Positions 8,895 to 17,452 of a stretch of 64,000 nucleotides of DNA are shown piece by piece (within the stretch, counting starts at the first letter, position 1; each line of letters starts with the position of its first letter). The notes under the pieces are model-generated. The model ran no database searches. It was not told the origin of the DNA and saw nothing but the letters and a program-made list of their open reading frames with translations. A program made the position numbers and the translations under genes. The stretch lies in contig NZ_OUMZ01000007.1 in the NCBI RefSeq assembly GCF_900327775.1, forward strand, positions 483,606 through 547,605. The letters run 5' to 3'. The stretch is from Roseovarius sp. EL26 (lineage in GTDB: Bacteria > Pseudomonadota > Alphaproteobacteria > Rhodobacterales > Rhodobacteraceae).

Positions 8895-10115
8895 TTACTG
8901 TGTCGCCATTGCGCGGCGCTCGCGCATCATCACCGCTCCGATTGCGAAGACGCCCAGAACTGATGAGACCAGCATAATCCACAAAAGCGGAAAGGCGCCA
9001 CTATTTGAAGTCAGCATCACTCCTGCCAATGCAGACAGGGCAGCGCCCCCACCAATCATCAATGCGCCCGACAGGCCACTGGCGGTTCCAACCAAATCTG
9101 AGTGCACAGACAGGGCACCGGCTGTGGCATTGGGGATGGTCATGCCGTTCCCAAGTCCTAGAAAGGTCATCAGGCCAAAAAAGCTGAGGGCTGATCCAAT
9201 GTTGAGTTCAAACATCAACAGGTTAAGGGCGATACCCGCTGAGGCAATCAATGTGCCCCACAATACCATACGGTTTACCCCAACCCGCACAGACAGACGT
9301 CCGGACAAGAAGTTTCCGAGAAGATATCCAATTGCCGGGGCACCAAAATAGAGGCCGAGTTTAGCCGGGGGCAGGTCGAACACATGGGCCCCAACAAACG
9401 GTCCACCGCCAAGGTAGGCAAAAAACGCACCGGATGAAAGGGCCGAGGCCATTGAATATCCCCAAAAGCGATATGATTTCAGCAATGTCGGGTATTCGCG
9501 AAATTGATTTCGCATGCGCCCGTTCCCCAGTGGTGCTGTTTCCCCGAGATCGGCCCAAGTGATTAGCGTCACAAGAGCGCCTAGAATAAAAAGCAGCCAG
9601 AAATTTGCATGCCAGTCAAACAGTTGATCCAGTACGCCACCAATGGCGGGGCCAACCATAGGCACAATGGCCATTCCCATTGTGACGTAACCAATCATCG
9701 ACGCGGCCTGATCTTGAGGAACCATATCACGCACGATGGCCCGGCTTAGTACCATGGCGGCGACAATTGCTGCTTGCAGCATACGGAAGGCCAAAAAGAC
9801 ATAGACGTTGGTCGAGATGATGCAACCCAATGTGGCAAGCAGGAAAATGGCCATCCCAGCCAAGACAACCGGGCGGCGGCCAAACCGGTCTGAGACCGGC
9901 CCCAAAACGACTTGCATCACCGCAGTGACCGCGAGGTATAGTGCAACCGAAAGCTGCAAGAGACGGTAATCTGTTTTAAAATAGATCGCCATGCCGGGCA
10001 GGCTGGGAAGAAACATGTTCATTGCAAGCGCTGAAATGCCGGCCAGCAAAATCAACGTAAGAATATGGGGTGGTGTAGAGCGATTTAAAAAAATGGAATT
10101 CGTGGGTTCAACCAT
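8895..10115 (-). CDS. Bcr/CflA-type multidrug efflux MFS transporter
   Basis: This roughly 406-residue protein has 12 predicted membrane segments and belongs to the drug:H+ antiporter family DHA1. Near the N-terminus is MFLPSLPGMAIYFK, typical of the Bcr/CflA group, followed by the motif A loop GPVSDRFGRRPVVL and by RAIVRDM. Start 10115 (MVEPTNS) is preferred because residues upstream of it (from 10181) do not resemble the family, though no strong ribosome site is visible. It is divergent from pccB, and palindromic TTTGC/GCAAA sites lie between the two genes. Confidence 0.87.
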   Translation of the reverse strand: MVEPTNSIFLNRSTPPHILTLILLAGISALAMNMFLPSLPGMAIYFKTDYRLLQLSVALYLAVTAVMQVVLGPVSDRFGRRPVVLAGMAIFLLATLGCIISTNVYVFLAFRMLQAAIVAAMVLSRAIVRDMVPQDQAASMIGYVTMGMAIVPMVGPAIGGVLDQLFDWHANFWLLFILGALVTLITWADLGETAPLGNGRMRNQFREYPTLLKSYRFWGYSMASALSSGAFFAYLGGGPFVGAHVFDLPPAKLGLYFGAPAIGYLLGNFLSGRLSVRVGVNRMVLWGTLIASAGIALNLLMFELNIGSALSFFGLMTFLGLGNGMTIPNATAGALSVHSDLVGTASGLSGALMIGGGAALSALAGVMLTSNSGAFPLLWIMLVSSVLGVFAIGAVMMRERRAMATQ

Positions 10116-10173
10116 ACTAAAATGGTTATGTAGCTCTTTCCCGGATGTCCAATCAAATAAATGAAATTTGCAC

Positions 10174-10219
10174 ATTTGCAAATATTACAAATATAGTCTT
10201 CAAAGATTTGCAAATTTGC
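10174..10219. promoter_or_regulatory. Candidate ScfR/PccR-type operator upstream of pccB
   Basis: The perfect palindrome ATTTGCAAAT occurs twice, at 10174-10183 and 10206-10215, 32 bp apart (about three helical turns). Extra TTTGC half-sites flank them at 10167-10171 and 10215-10219. The propionyl-CoA regulator PccR of Rhodobacter sphaeroides recognises TTTGCAAA-N4-TTTGCAAA upstream of pccB, so the half-site matches but the spacing is not identical. The sites could serve both pccB and the divergent transporter gene. Confidence 0.5.
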
Positions 10220-10283
10220 GGAATATTCCTTTTTATGCACGCCCCTTTTTTCTATTGTGCGGGAAATCTCAAAGGGGTCCGTG

Positions 10284-11816
10284 ATGAAAGATATCTTGCA
10301 GCAACTCGAAGATCGCCGTGCGGTTGCACGCCTTGGTGGTGGTGAGCGCCGTATTCAGGCGCAGCATGGCAAGGGTAAACTGACGGCACGCGAACGGGTC
10401 GAACTGCTGCTGGATGAGGGCAGTTTTGAAGAGTTTGATATGTTCAAGGCGCACCGCTGCACGGACTTTGGTATGGAGAAAGAGCGGCCTTACGGTGACG
10501 GTGTGATCACCGGCTGGGGCACAATCAACGGCCGTATGGTCTATGTGTTCAGTCAGGACTTTACGGTTTTTGGTGGATCTTTGTCAGAGACACATGCCGA
10601 AAAAATATGCAAAATCATGGATATGGCGATGCAAAATGGCGCGCCTGTCATCGGTATCAATGATTCGGGCGGTGCCCGCATTCAAGAAGGTGTTGCGTCT
10701 TTGGCAGGTTATGCCGAGGTTTTTCAGCGCAACATCATGGCCTCGGGCGTCATTCCGCAAATCTCTGTGATCATGGGGCCCTGTGCTGGTGGCGCGGTCT
10801 ACAGCCCAGCGATGACAGATTTCATCTTTATGGTGAAAGACAGTTCTTACATGTTTGTTACTGGACCGGATGTGGTGAAAACGGTGACCAACGAAGTGGT
10901 GACCGCCGAAGAACTGGGAGGCGCCTCGACGCATACCAAAAAATCCAGCGTTGCCGATGGGGCATTTGAAAATGATGTTGAAGCGTTGGCCGAAGTGCGT
11001 CGTTTGGTTGACTTCCTGCCTCTGTCAAATCGGGAAAAGCCACCAGTACGCCCATTTTTTGATCAGCCGGGGCGGGTCGAGGATAGCCTTGATACGCTGA
11101 TCCCTGATAACCCGAATACGCCGTATGATATGAAAGAGCTGATCGAAAAGGTTGCCGACGAGGGTGACTTTTACGAAATTCAAGAAGATTTCGCCAAAAA
11201 CATCATCACTGGATTTGTCCGTCTTGAAGGGCAGACTGTGGGCGTTGTTGCCAACCAACCTATGGTTCTGGCAGGTTGTTTGGACATTGATAGTAGCCGT
11301 AAAGCTGCACGGTTCGTGCGGTTCTGTGATTGCTTTGAAATCCCGATCCTCACACTGGTTGATGTGCCGGGTTTCTTGCCTGGCACCTCCCAAGAATACG
11401 GCGGAGTGATCAAGCACGGCGCTAAACTGCTGTTTGCTTATGGCGAGGCCACGGTTCCAAAGGTCACGGTCATCACTCGCAAGGCTTATGGTGGGGCCTA
11501 CGATGTTATGGCGTCCAAGCACTTGCGTGGCGATTTTAACTATGCTTGGCCCACTGCCGAAATTGCGGTGATGGGCGCCAAAGGCGCGACCGAGATTATT
11601 CACCGTGCGGATTTGGGTGACGCGGACAAAATTGCCAAGCACACGCAAGATTATGAAAACCGATTTGCCAACCCGTTTGTGGCGGCAGAAAAAGGCTTTA
11701 TCGATGAGGTTATCCAGCCGCGTAGCACCAGAATGCGGGTTAGTCGGGCGTTTGCGTCATTGCGCAACAAGAGCCTGACCAATCCGTGGAAAAAGCACGA
11801 CAATATCCCGCTTTGA
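10284..11816 (+). CDS. pccB: Propionyl-CoA carboxylase, beta (carboxyltransferase) subunit
   Basis: PccB moves carboxyl from biotin to propionyl-CoA, giving (S)-methylmalonyl-CoA. The 510-residue length is typical. Visible features are the N-terminal [24 protein letters not shown], the first oxyanion region [26 protein letters not shown], and in the C-terminal half [16 protein letters not shown] and [10 protein letters not shown]. The start at 10284 follows an AAAGGGG site; an ATG at 10257 is less likely. It opens a cluster ending with pccA and methylmalonyl-CoA mutase, the full route from propionyl-CoA to succinyl-CoA except for the epimerase. Confidence 0.97.
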   Translation: MKDILQQLEDRRAVARLGGGERRIQAQHGKGKLTARERVELLLDEGSFEEFDMFKAHRCTDFGMEKERPYGDGVITGWGTINGRMVYVFSQDFTVFGGSLSETHAEKICKIMDMAMQNGAPVIGINDSGGARIQEGVASLAGYAEVFQRNIMASGVIPQISVIMGPCAGGAVYSPAMTDFIFMVKDSSYMFVTGPDVVKTVTNEVVTAEELGGASTHTKKSSVADGAFENDVEALAEVRRLVDFLPLSNREKPPVRPFFDQPGRVEDSLDTLIPDNPNTPYDMKELIEKVADEGDFYEIQEDFAKNIITGFVRLEGQTVGVVANQPMVLAGCLDIDSSRKAARFVRFCDCFEIPILTLVDVPGFLPGTSQEYGGVIKHGAKLLFAYGEATVPKVTVITRKAYGGAYDVMASKHLRGDFNYAWPTAEIAVMGAKGATEIIHRADLGDADKIAKHTQDYENRFANPFVAAEKGFIDEVIQPRSTRMRVSRAFASLRNKSLTNPWKKHDNIPL

Positions 11817-11819
11817 TCA

Positions 11820-12191
11820 ATGAGCAAGAACTGGCATATCCTGCGTGATGCGAATGGGCTCACACTGGCCCGTCATCTGCCTGTACGTTTTGATGTGCAG
11901 GCAGAGACAGAGTTGCCTTTGGCTGTTCCGCTCAGACTGGCGCATCAGGTGCGGCAGGATATGTGGCGGGCGTTGCAGAATGTTCGGGGATTGTCACCGA
12001 TTGTACAGGTGTCTGAAGTGGCTGGTGGGGTGCGCGTTATCGCAGGGGCACGTATCGAAGGTCGCTATCCGCACACTATCATCTCCCGGATCGAAGCAGT
12101 TTTGAATGACCCGTCAAACCGGCAACGTTGGATCAGATGTGCACGACCAAGGTCGACATCACGGAATATCTCCGATGGGGGGCATTCATGA
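11820..12191 (+). CDS. Conserved hypothetical protein of the pcc cluster
   Basis: The 123-residue protein begins MSKNWHILRDANGLTLARHLPVRFDV, three bases after the pccB stop, and its end overlaps the next gene by four bases (ATGA). It has no signal peptide, no membrane segment and no catalytic motif I recognise. Its last 15 or so residues (RPRSTSRNISDGGHS) look less ordered than the rest. Its place in the operon suggests a link to propionyl-CoA carboxylase, but no function can be given. Confidence 0.6.
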   Translation: MSKNWHILRDANGLTLARHLPVRFDVQAETELPLAVPLRLAHQVRQDMWRALQNVRGLSPIVQVSEVAGGVRVIAGARIEGRYPHTIISRIEAVLNDPSNRQRWIRCARPRSTSRNISDGGHS

Positions 12192-12658
12192 CCCAAGTTC
12201 GGAAACTTCGCGGCACCATATCTTGGTATTTTGCGCTGATGCAGTGTGTGCGAGGCGTGCGGCAGGTTGTATTGGCTTTGTTTTGCGTCGCAACATCAGC
12301 CAGTGCCCTAGAGCTAAGCGAGCAAGAGGCTGTTATCTTGCCGTCTGGCATTGAGGTCTACCTGCAGGAAATGCTTTGGGATCGGCCCGCGGGCGGGCTG
12401 GCATATCGGTTCCGCTTTGTCAGTCCTGACTTTACGGAGGGAAAGACCGAGTTGGGTTCCGTTCAGGCGGATCTGGATTATTTGTGCGATAGCTATGCTC
12501 TGCCGCGTGTGGCGGTTGTGGTTGGGCCAAAGCCGTCACAGATCATTGTGTCGTTGGCGGACCAACCATCGGAGTTTGGCGTTTTTGATGCCGAAGTGGT
12601 GCAGGTCTTTGAGGCGTATCGCATTGAAGGTGATGCCTGCGTCTGGGAGGCCTTTTGA
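12188..12658 (+). CDS. Exported conserved hypothetical protein (DUF6497-like)
   Basis: The 156-residue protein begins at 12188 inside the stop of the preceding gene (ATGA overlap). A basic N-terminus is followed by a hydrophobic stretch (QVVLALFCVATSASALE) that looks like a cleavable signal. The mature part (LPSGIEVYLQEMLWD...YRFRFVSPDF...DYLCDSYALP...QIIVSLAD) matches my memory of the DUF6497 group of Rhodobacteraceae. Predicted periplasmic; function unknown. A longer ORF from 12128 is in frame but starts within the upstream gene. Confidence 0.65.
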   Translation: MTQVRKLRGTISWYFALMQCVRGVRQVVLALFCVATSASALELSEQEAVILPSGIEVYLQEMLWDRPAGGLAYRFRFVSPDFTEGKTELGSVQADLDYLCDSYALPRVAVVVGPKPSQIIVSLADQPSEFGVFDAEVVQVFEAYRIEGDACVWEAF

Positions 12659-12770
12659 TGTTTTGGCGTTTTGCAGGCAGACTTGACGGCTTTCAGATGG
12701 TAACCGATTTCAGGAATGAAAGTCTGGCGGAAACATGGTCTCTTTCGGTCAGGCAAAACAGAGACGGAAA

Positions 12771-12893
12771 ATGGATATGTCACACCCTATCAAAATGGTC
12801 TTCGCAATCGGTTTGCTTACTGGCATTGCTGCTTGTGCGCCACCTGACGAAGAATTCGTCGTTTATAACTCAGAACCAATTGTGGCTGAGTAA
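12771..12893 (+). CDS. Tiny lipoprotein (40 residues)
   Basis: The frame starts ATG 12771 (or ATG 12777) after a GACGGA site and reads MDMSHPIKMVFAIGLL, then the lipobox TGIAAC, then about 20 polar residues ending PIVAE. It is a complete lipoprotein signal attached to a very short tail, so the mature peptide would be only about 21 residues anchored to a membrane. It is below the size limit of most gene finders. A similarly tiny lipoprotein gene lies 0.85 kb downstream. Confidence 0.6.
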   Translation: MDMSHPIKMVFAIGLLTGIAACAPPDEEFVVYNSEPIVAE

Positions 12894-12998
12894 GCCCACA
12901 TCTGAAAATACAAATAAGTTCATTGCGAACGTGATTGGGCAGGGGGATGTGCCTGCCAAAGCGTCCCTTTGTCTTTCTTGGATCACTAAGGAGGCAAT

Positions 12999-13355
12999 AT
13001 GCTAAAGCATAGAGGGTTTCCGGGACGTCTTCCCGGATCGGATTTTCAATTTGTCATCAGGCGGGCCAATCCCAAAGGTGTTACGCCTTTGTTGGTACGA
13101 GAGCGTTATCGGGACCGCCGGCCGGCGGATCGCCGGGCTGATGCGGCTTTCTTGCGCGCATTGTGGGAACATTTCGGTGATCAACCGTTTGAACGCGGCA
13201 ATCTGGATGCCGGGCGTCTGAGTTGGTTATTTGGACGTGAGGTGATCGCCGCTGATAGTGACTTTGACCCCGAGAGTTATGATGCGCTTTTGATGGTGGA
13301 TGTTGCCGCCGCCCGTGCCACGTTTCCGGATGTATTCGACGGAGACCCGGACTGA
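12999..13355 (+). CDS. Conserved hypothetical protein of the pcc cluster
   Basis: A strong AAGGAGG site lies four bases before the ATG at 12999. The 118-residue product begins MLKHRGFPGRLPGSDFQFVIRRANPKG and is rich in Arg and Asp, with no membrane segment or signal. No known domain is recognised. Its position between pccB and pccA is its only functional hint; it may be a cytoplasmic accessory protein. Confidence 0.6.
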   Translation: MLKHRGFPGRLPGSDFQFVIRRANPKGVTPLLVRERYRDRRPADRRADAAFLRALWEHFGDQPFERGNLDAGRLSWLFGREVIAADSDFDPESYDALLMVDVAAARATFPDVFDGDPD

Positions 13356-13737
13356 TGGGCGCGTGGCTGGATCTTATCGTGCATCGCAACGGCATGATTT
13401 TGCCTGTAGGTTGCGAAAATGCGCAAGATACAGCCGATGCGGGCGAAGCCTGCGGAAGGCGCTTTGCTTTGCGGCACTTCAATCGCAATGTGAGTGTAGT
13501 AGTGGCGACTCTTCCCCAAAGGGTCGGGACATTTTGTCTATTCCGTTACCCTTCCCCTATTGGGCGGCACTGTGCTGACAAGCGCAGGCCGCCCATTTTT
13601 GTGACGCGGCCGAAAGGCGTGGACCTTCAGCAAAAGATTGCCAGAATTGCTTTTGTATTATGGAAAGGTTTTGACTGGCTGGCCTCAATCGGATTCAATG
13701 CGCCCATAAAAGAAAGCGCAAAAAGAGGCGGTACCAA
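13356..13737 (+). other. Gene-poor gap in the pcc cluster
   Basis: This 382-bp stretch has no gene I can support. A frame starting with TGATG overlap at 13355 continues through the terminator and the next lipoprotein gene, so it is not convincing beyond its first 60 or so residues. The gap contains a terminator-like hairpin at 13562-13600. The gap may hold a decayed small gene or a leader for the following lipoprotein gene. Confidence 0.5.
13562..13600 (+). terminator. Putative rho-independent terminator
   Basis: GGGCGGC (13562-13568) pairs with GCCGCCC (13588-13594), followed by A and five T residues. The 19-base loop is long, so strength is moderate. It would end the transcript from the pccB side before the small lipoprotein gene. 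Confidence 0.5.
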
Positions 13738-13941
13738 ATGCAGATCAAACGATTCACACTCCTATTGTTGGTGGCTGCTACGGGGCTTGCCGCTTGCGGC
13801 GACACACTCCCACAACAAGGGCTTATCGGCGCAGGCGCCGGTGCGGGAACCGCGCTTGTCCTCGGTGGCAGTGTCGGAACAGGCTTGGTTGTTGGCGCAG
13901 CGGGCAACGTCGCCTACTGTCAGGCAACCAAAAAATGCTAA
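13738..13941 (+). CDS. Small lipoprotein with Gly/Ala-rich tail
   Basis: The 67-residue product has a complete lipoprotein signal (MQIKRFTLLLLVAATGLAAC; lipobox GLAAC) and a glycine-zipper-like tail (IGAGAGAGTALVLGG...VVGAAGNVAYC). Such tails pack against membranes in other small envelope lipoproteins. AGAGGCGG lies upstream of the ATG. A GC-rich hairpin just after the stop (about 13949-13970, ending in GTTTC) may end the transcript. Function unknown. Confidence 0.75.
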   Translation: MQIKRFTLLLLVAATGLAACGDTLPQQGLIGAGAGAGTALVLGGSVGTGLVVGAAGNVAYCQATKKC

Positions 13942-14075
13942 TCTGAACGGCCGCCCCTTTGGGGGGGCTCGTTTCATGCCACAACAGGTCATCGGTGCAT
14001 TGCGCGCCGGTGGCCTTTTTTATGATGCGTCGATGCCACCAAATTTGTGGCTGCGAACCGGAGGAAGGGACACCT

Positions 14076-16121
14076 ATGTTCGATAAGATTTTGATTGCCA
14101 ACCGGGGTGAAATTGCCTGCCGTGTGATTAAGACAGCCCGCAAGATGGGTATCAAAACGGTCGCGATCTATTCAGATGCTGACCGCAATGCATTGCACGT
14201 CAAAATGGCGGATGAGGCGGTTCATATTGGCCCACCACCAGCGAACCAATCCTATATCGTGATCGATAAGGTCATGGAGGCGATCCGCCAGACCGGGGCG
14301 CAGGCTGTGCATCCGGGATACGGTTTCTTGTCCGAAAACAGCAAGTTCGCAGAGGCACTTGAAGCAGAAGGCGTTGCATTCATCGGCCCCCCAGTTGGCG
14401 CGATCGAGGCCATGGGTGACAAAATCACCTCAAAGAAAATTGCGCAAGAAGCGGATGTCTCAACGGTTCCGGGTTACATGGGGCTGATTGTAGATGCTGA
14501 CGATGCTGTCAAAATTTCCAACGAGGTTGGCTATCCGGTGATGATCAAAGCCAGCGCTGGCGGCGGTGGTAAAGGCATGCGGATCGCATGGAATGATGAA
14601 GAAGCACGCGAAGGATTTCAGTCGTCCAAGAACGAGGCGGCGAACTCTTTTGGCGATGACCGGATCTTTATCGAAAAATTTGTAACGCAACCCCGCCACA
14701 TTGAGATTCAGGTGCTGTGTGACGCTCATGGCAACGGGATTTATCTGGGCGAACGCGAGTGTTCGATCCAGCGCCGAAATCAAAAGGTTGTGGAAGAGGC
14801 CCCAAGCCCGTTTCTGGACGAGGCCACTCGTAAGGCCATGGGCGATCAGTCGGTCGCTTTGGCGCAGGCGGTGGGATACACCAGCGCGGGTACGGTGGAA
14901 TTCATCGTCGATGGTAACAAAAATTTCTACTTCCTCGAGATGAACACCCGTCTGCAGGTGGAACACCCAGTGACCGAGTTGATCACTGGCGTTGATTTGG
15001 TCGAGCAGATGATCCGCGTCGCTGCGGGTGAAAAGCTGACAATTGGCCAAGACGATGTTCAACTGAACGGTTGGGCGATTGAGAATCGTCTTTATGCCGA
15101 AGATCCTTATCGCAACTTCCTGCCCTCAATCGGTCGCTTGAGCCGTTATCGACCGCCATCCGAAGTGTCAGCTGGTCCGATGGCCGCGGCAGGGACATGG
15201 CAAGGTGATGCGCCCGTGGGTGACACTGCTGTCCGTAATGACACCGGTGTTTATGAAGGCGGCGAGATCAGCATGTACTACGATCCGATGATCGCCAAAC
15301 TTTGCACATGGGGGCCAGATCGTGCTTCAGCTATTGAGGCGATGCGCGTGGCTTTGGACAGTTTTGAGGTTGAAGGAATCGGTCACAACCTGCCATTTGT
15401 GGCAGCCGTAATGGACCATCCGACCTTTATCGCCGGTGAAATGACCACGGCCTTTATCGCCGAAGAATATCCGGACGGGTTTGAGGGTGTCACATTGCCC
15501 GAGGACGCCCTGCGTCGGATTGCAGCTTCAAGCGCCGCAATGCACCGGGTTGCAGAAATTCGCCGCACGCGAGTGTCTGGCCGGATGGATAACCATGAGC
15601 GCAAAGTTGGTTCCGACTGGGCTGTGTGTCTACAAGGGCAGCGGTTTGATGTTATTATTGATGCAGATCCGGAAGGGTCCACAGTAACCTTTGCGGATGG
15701 CACACAGCACCGTGTCGCATCAGATTGGACGCCAGGCGATCAACTGGCTGTACTGGATGTTGATGGTGCGCCGCTGATCCTGAAGGTCTGCAAAATTCCG
15801 GGCGGGTTCCGTATCCGCAATCGGGGCGCTGACATGAAGGTGCATGTGCGCACCCCGCGTCAGACAGAGTTGGCCGAGCTGATGCCGGAAAAGATGCCGC
15901 CGGATACCTCCAAGATGCTGCTGTGCCCAATGCCGGGCCTGATTGTTGGTGTGAATGTTCAGATCGGCGATGAAGTGCAGGAAGGGCAGGCGCTTTGTAC
16001 CGTTGAAGCGATGAAGATGGAAAACATCCTGCGCGCGGAAAAGAAAGCCATTGTCACCAAAATCAACGCAGCGGCTGGCGACAGTCTCGCAGTTGATGAA
16101 GTGATCATGGAATTCGAATAG
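14076..16121 (+). CDS. pccA: Propionyl-CoA carboxylase, alpha subunit (biotin carboxylase + BCCP)
   Basis: PccA carboxylates its own biotin using ATP and bicarbonate and passes the carboxyl to PccB. The 681-residue protein has the biotin carboxylase domain (MFDKILIANRGEIACRVIKTARKMG; the ATP-binding SAGGGGKGMRI near residue 162; EMNTRLQVEHPVTE near 288), a middle beta-rich domain, and a C-terminal biotinyl domain with the attachment site VEAMKMEN. The start at 14076 follows GGAGGAAGG; the open frame runs upstream to 13959 but without family likeness. Length is normal for PccA. Confidence 0.97.
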   Translation: MFDKILIANRGEIACRVIKTARKMGIKTVAIYSDADRNALHVKMADEAVHIGPPPANQSYIVIDKVMEAIRQTGAQAVHPGYGFLSENSKFAEALEAEGVAFIGPPVGAIEAMGDKITSKKIAQEADVSTVPGYMGLIVDADDAVKISNEVGYPVMIKASAGGGGKGMRIAWNDEEAREGFQSSKNEAANSFGDDRIFIEKFVTQPRHIEIQVLCDAHGNGIYLGERECSIQRRNQKVVEEAPSPFLDEATRKAMGDQSVALAQAVGYTSAGTVEFIVDGNKNFYFLEMNTRLQVEHPVTELITGVDLVEQMIRVAAGEKLTIGQDDVQLNGWAIENRLYAEDPYRNFLPSIGRLSRYRPPSEVSAGPMAAAGTWQGDAPVGDTAVRNDTGVYEGGEISMYYDPMIAKLCTWGPDRASAIEAMRVALDSFEVEGIGHNLPFVAAVMDHPTFIAGEMTTAFIAEEYPDGFEGVTLPEDALRRIAASSAAMHRVAEIRRTRVSGRMDNHERKVGSDWAVCLQGQRFDVIIDADPEGSTVTFADGTQHRVASDWTPGDQLAVLDVDGAPLILKVCKIPGGFRIRNRGADMKVHVRTPRQTELAELMPEKMPPDTSKMLLCPMPGLIVGVNVQIGDEVQEGQALCTVEAMKMENILRAEKKAIVTKINAAAGDSLAVDEVIMEFE

Positions 16122-16141
16122 AGGATAGTACGCTTTCAAAT

Positions 16142-16156
16142 GTTCCATCTTTGTTC
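16142..16156 (+). promoter_or_regulatory. LexA (SOS) box, alphaproteobacterial type
   Basis: GTTC at 16142-16145 and GTTC at 16153-16156 are separated by exactly seven bases. This GTTC-N7-GTTC direct repeat is the known LexA site in Rhodobacter and other alphaproteobacteria. It lies 38 bp before the start of a Y-family DNA polymerase gene, a classic SOS target, and only 21 bp after the pccA stop. Confidence 0.8.
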
Positions 16157-16194
16157 TAGTTTCATCTGGCGAATCCTGCCAAGTGGAGATGCGG

Positions 16195-17442
16195 ATGCAG
16201 TCAATTCAAGTCGAGGTGCTTTACCTCGACATGAACAGCTATTTCGCCAGTGTGGAACAACAGATCGATCCCAGCCTGCAGGGACGGCCGGTTGGGGTGC
16301 TGACCGTGGATCAGGCAAACGCCTGTTGTATCGCGGCCAGTTACGAGGCCAAAGCCTGCGGCGTGAAAGTTGGAACCCGGCGCAGCGAAGCGGTGCAGCT
16401 TTGCCCAGACATCCAGTTTCGGATGGCCAAGCACGACCTTTATGTCGACTATCATCATCGCATTCTGGACGCGGCCAGTCAGATTTTGCCGGTCGAGAAG
16501 GCGCAATCTGTCGACGAGTTTTATTGCAGGCTTTCGGGCGCAGACCGATCTTTAGGGCGGGCGCTCGAATTGGCGCAGGAGATGCGACAAAGCATCTACA
16601 ATCAGGCGGGGCAGTATTTGCGATGTTCCATCGGTCTTGGCACAAGTGTTCTGTTGGCCAAGCTGGCGGGCGAGCTGCGCAAGCCCGATGGGTTGGAATG
16701 GCTTACGCCGCAGGTCATGCCGAACAAGATCGCGCATCTATCTTTGCGCGATGTGCCGGGCATTGGTCGACGCATGGCACAACGATTGGCGGGGGCGGGT
16801 ATTCTGACAATACCGCAGCTTTATGCGTTGAACCCGAAACACGCGCGTCAGATTTGGCACAGCGTCGAGGGCGAGCGCTTTATCCGGGCCCTGCAGGGCG
16901 AGGATATCTCAATCTCGACGGCTCCGGAAAAACGCTCGATGGGGCATGGGCAGGTCTTATCACCCGAAAACCGGACGCCCTCGGGGGCCAGGTTGGTGGC
17001 GCGTCGACTACTGATCAAGGCGGCAACTCGATTGCGGCGAGATCAGTATTTTGCAACCTACCTTCATGTATCGGTGAAATGTCGGCGACGTGGACGGTTA
17101 AGTTTGGGCGGCAGCTTTCCGGCGACGCAGGACAGTTTTCAACTGTTGCGGCATTTCCGGCTGTTCTGGACGTCTTTGAAGCCGATTCAACCTGGGTCAG
17201 TGAACGTCATGTTGGGGGGGCTTGTGGCGCAGTCCGGGCATATCGCCGATCTGTTCGAGGATCGCAATGCTGCTGGGGAGCTGACCGAGCGCGAAAAACT
17301 ATGTCTTCTGGTCGATGGCCTCAATCAGCGTTATGGGGCAGATACTGTGTTTTACGGGGAAAAGCCAATCAGCATGGCGCGTTACACAGGGGCGAAGATC
17401 GCCTTTGGGCGTGTGCCACTGCGTTGCGAATTTCGCGATTGA
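16195..17442 (+). CDS. Y-family DNA polymerase (DinB/UmuC-like), SOS-regulated
   Basis: The 415-residue protein is a Y-family translesion polymerase. It has the first metal Asp in LYLDMNSYFASVEQ (Asp12) and the second acidic pair in QSVDEFYC (Asp107, Glu108), followed by the thumb HhH region SLRDVPGIGRRMAQRLAGAGI and a little-finger domain. It should therefore be catalytically competent. It resembles the roseobacter group often labelled 'ImpB'-like rather than standard DinB, since the palm motif is VDEFYC instead of IDEAY/F. Start 16195 sits six bases after GGAG; a GTG at 16183 is in frame. A LexA box lies upstream. Confidence 0.87.
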   Translation: MQSIQVEVLYLDMNSYFASVEQQIDPSLQGRPVGVLTVDQANACCIAASYEAKACGVKVGTRRSEAVQLCPDIQFRMAKHDLYVDYHHRILDAASQILPVEKAQSVDEFYCRLSGADRSLGRALELAQEMRQSIYNQAGQYLRCSIGLGTSVLLAKLAGELRKPDGLEWLTPQVMPNKIAHLSLRDVPGIGRRMAQRLAGAGILTIPQLYALNPKHARQIWHSVEGERFIRALQGEDISISTAPEKRSMGHGQVLSPENRTPSGARLVARRLLIKAATRLRRDQYFATYLHVSVKCRRRGRLSLGGSFPATQDSFQLLRHFRLFWTSLKPIQPGSVNVMLGGLVAQSGHIADLFEDRNAAGELTEREKLCLLVDGLNQRYGADTVFYGEKPISMARYTGAKIAFGRVPLRCEFRD

Positions 17443-17452
17443 AACAAACCGG

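Noticed and set aside
12655..13005. 116-codon frame beginning with ATGATG after the DUF6497-like gene
   Set aside because: No family likeness and it overlaps the tiny lipoprotein, which has a ribosome site and a clear lipobox.
13355..14086. 243-codon open frame starting with a TGATG overlap after the 12999-13355 gene
   Set aside because: It runs through a terminator-like hairpin and antiparallel to nothing conserved, then overlaps the well-supported small lipoprotein gene in another frame. Only its first 60 residues could be coding.
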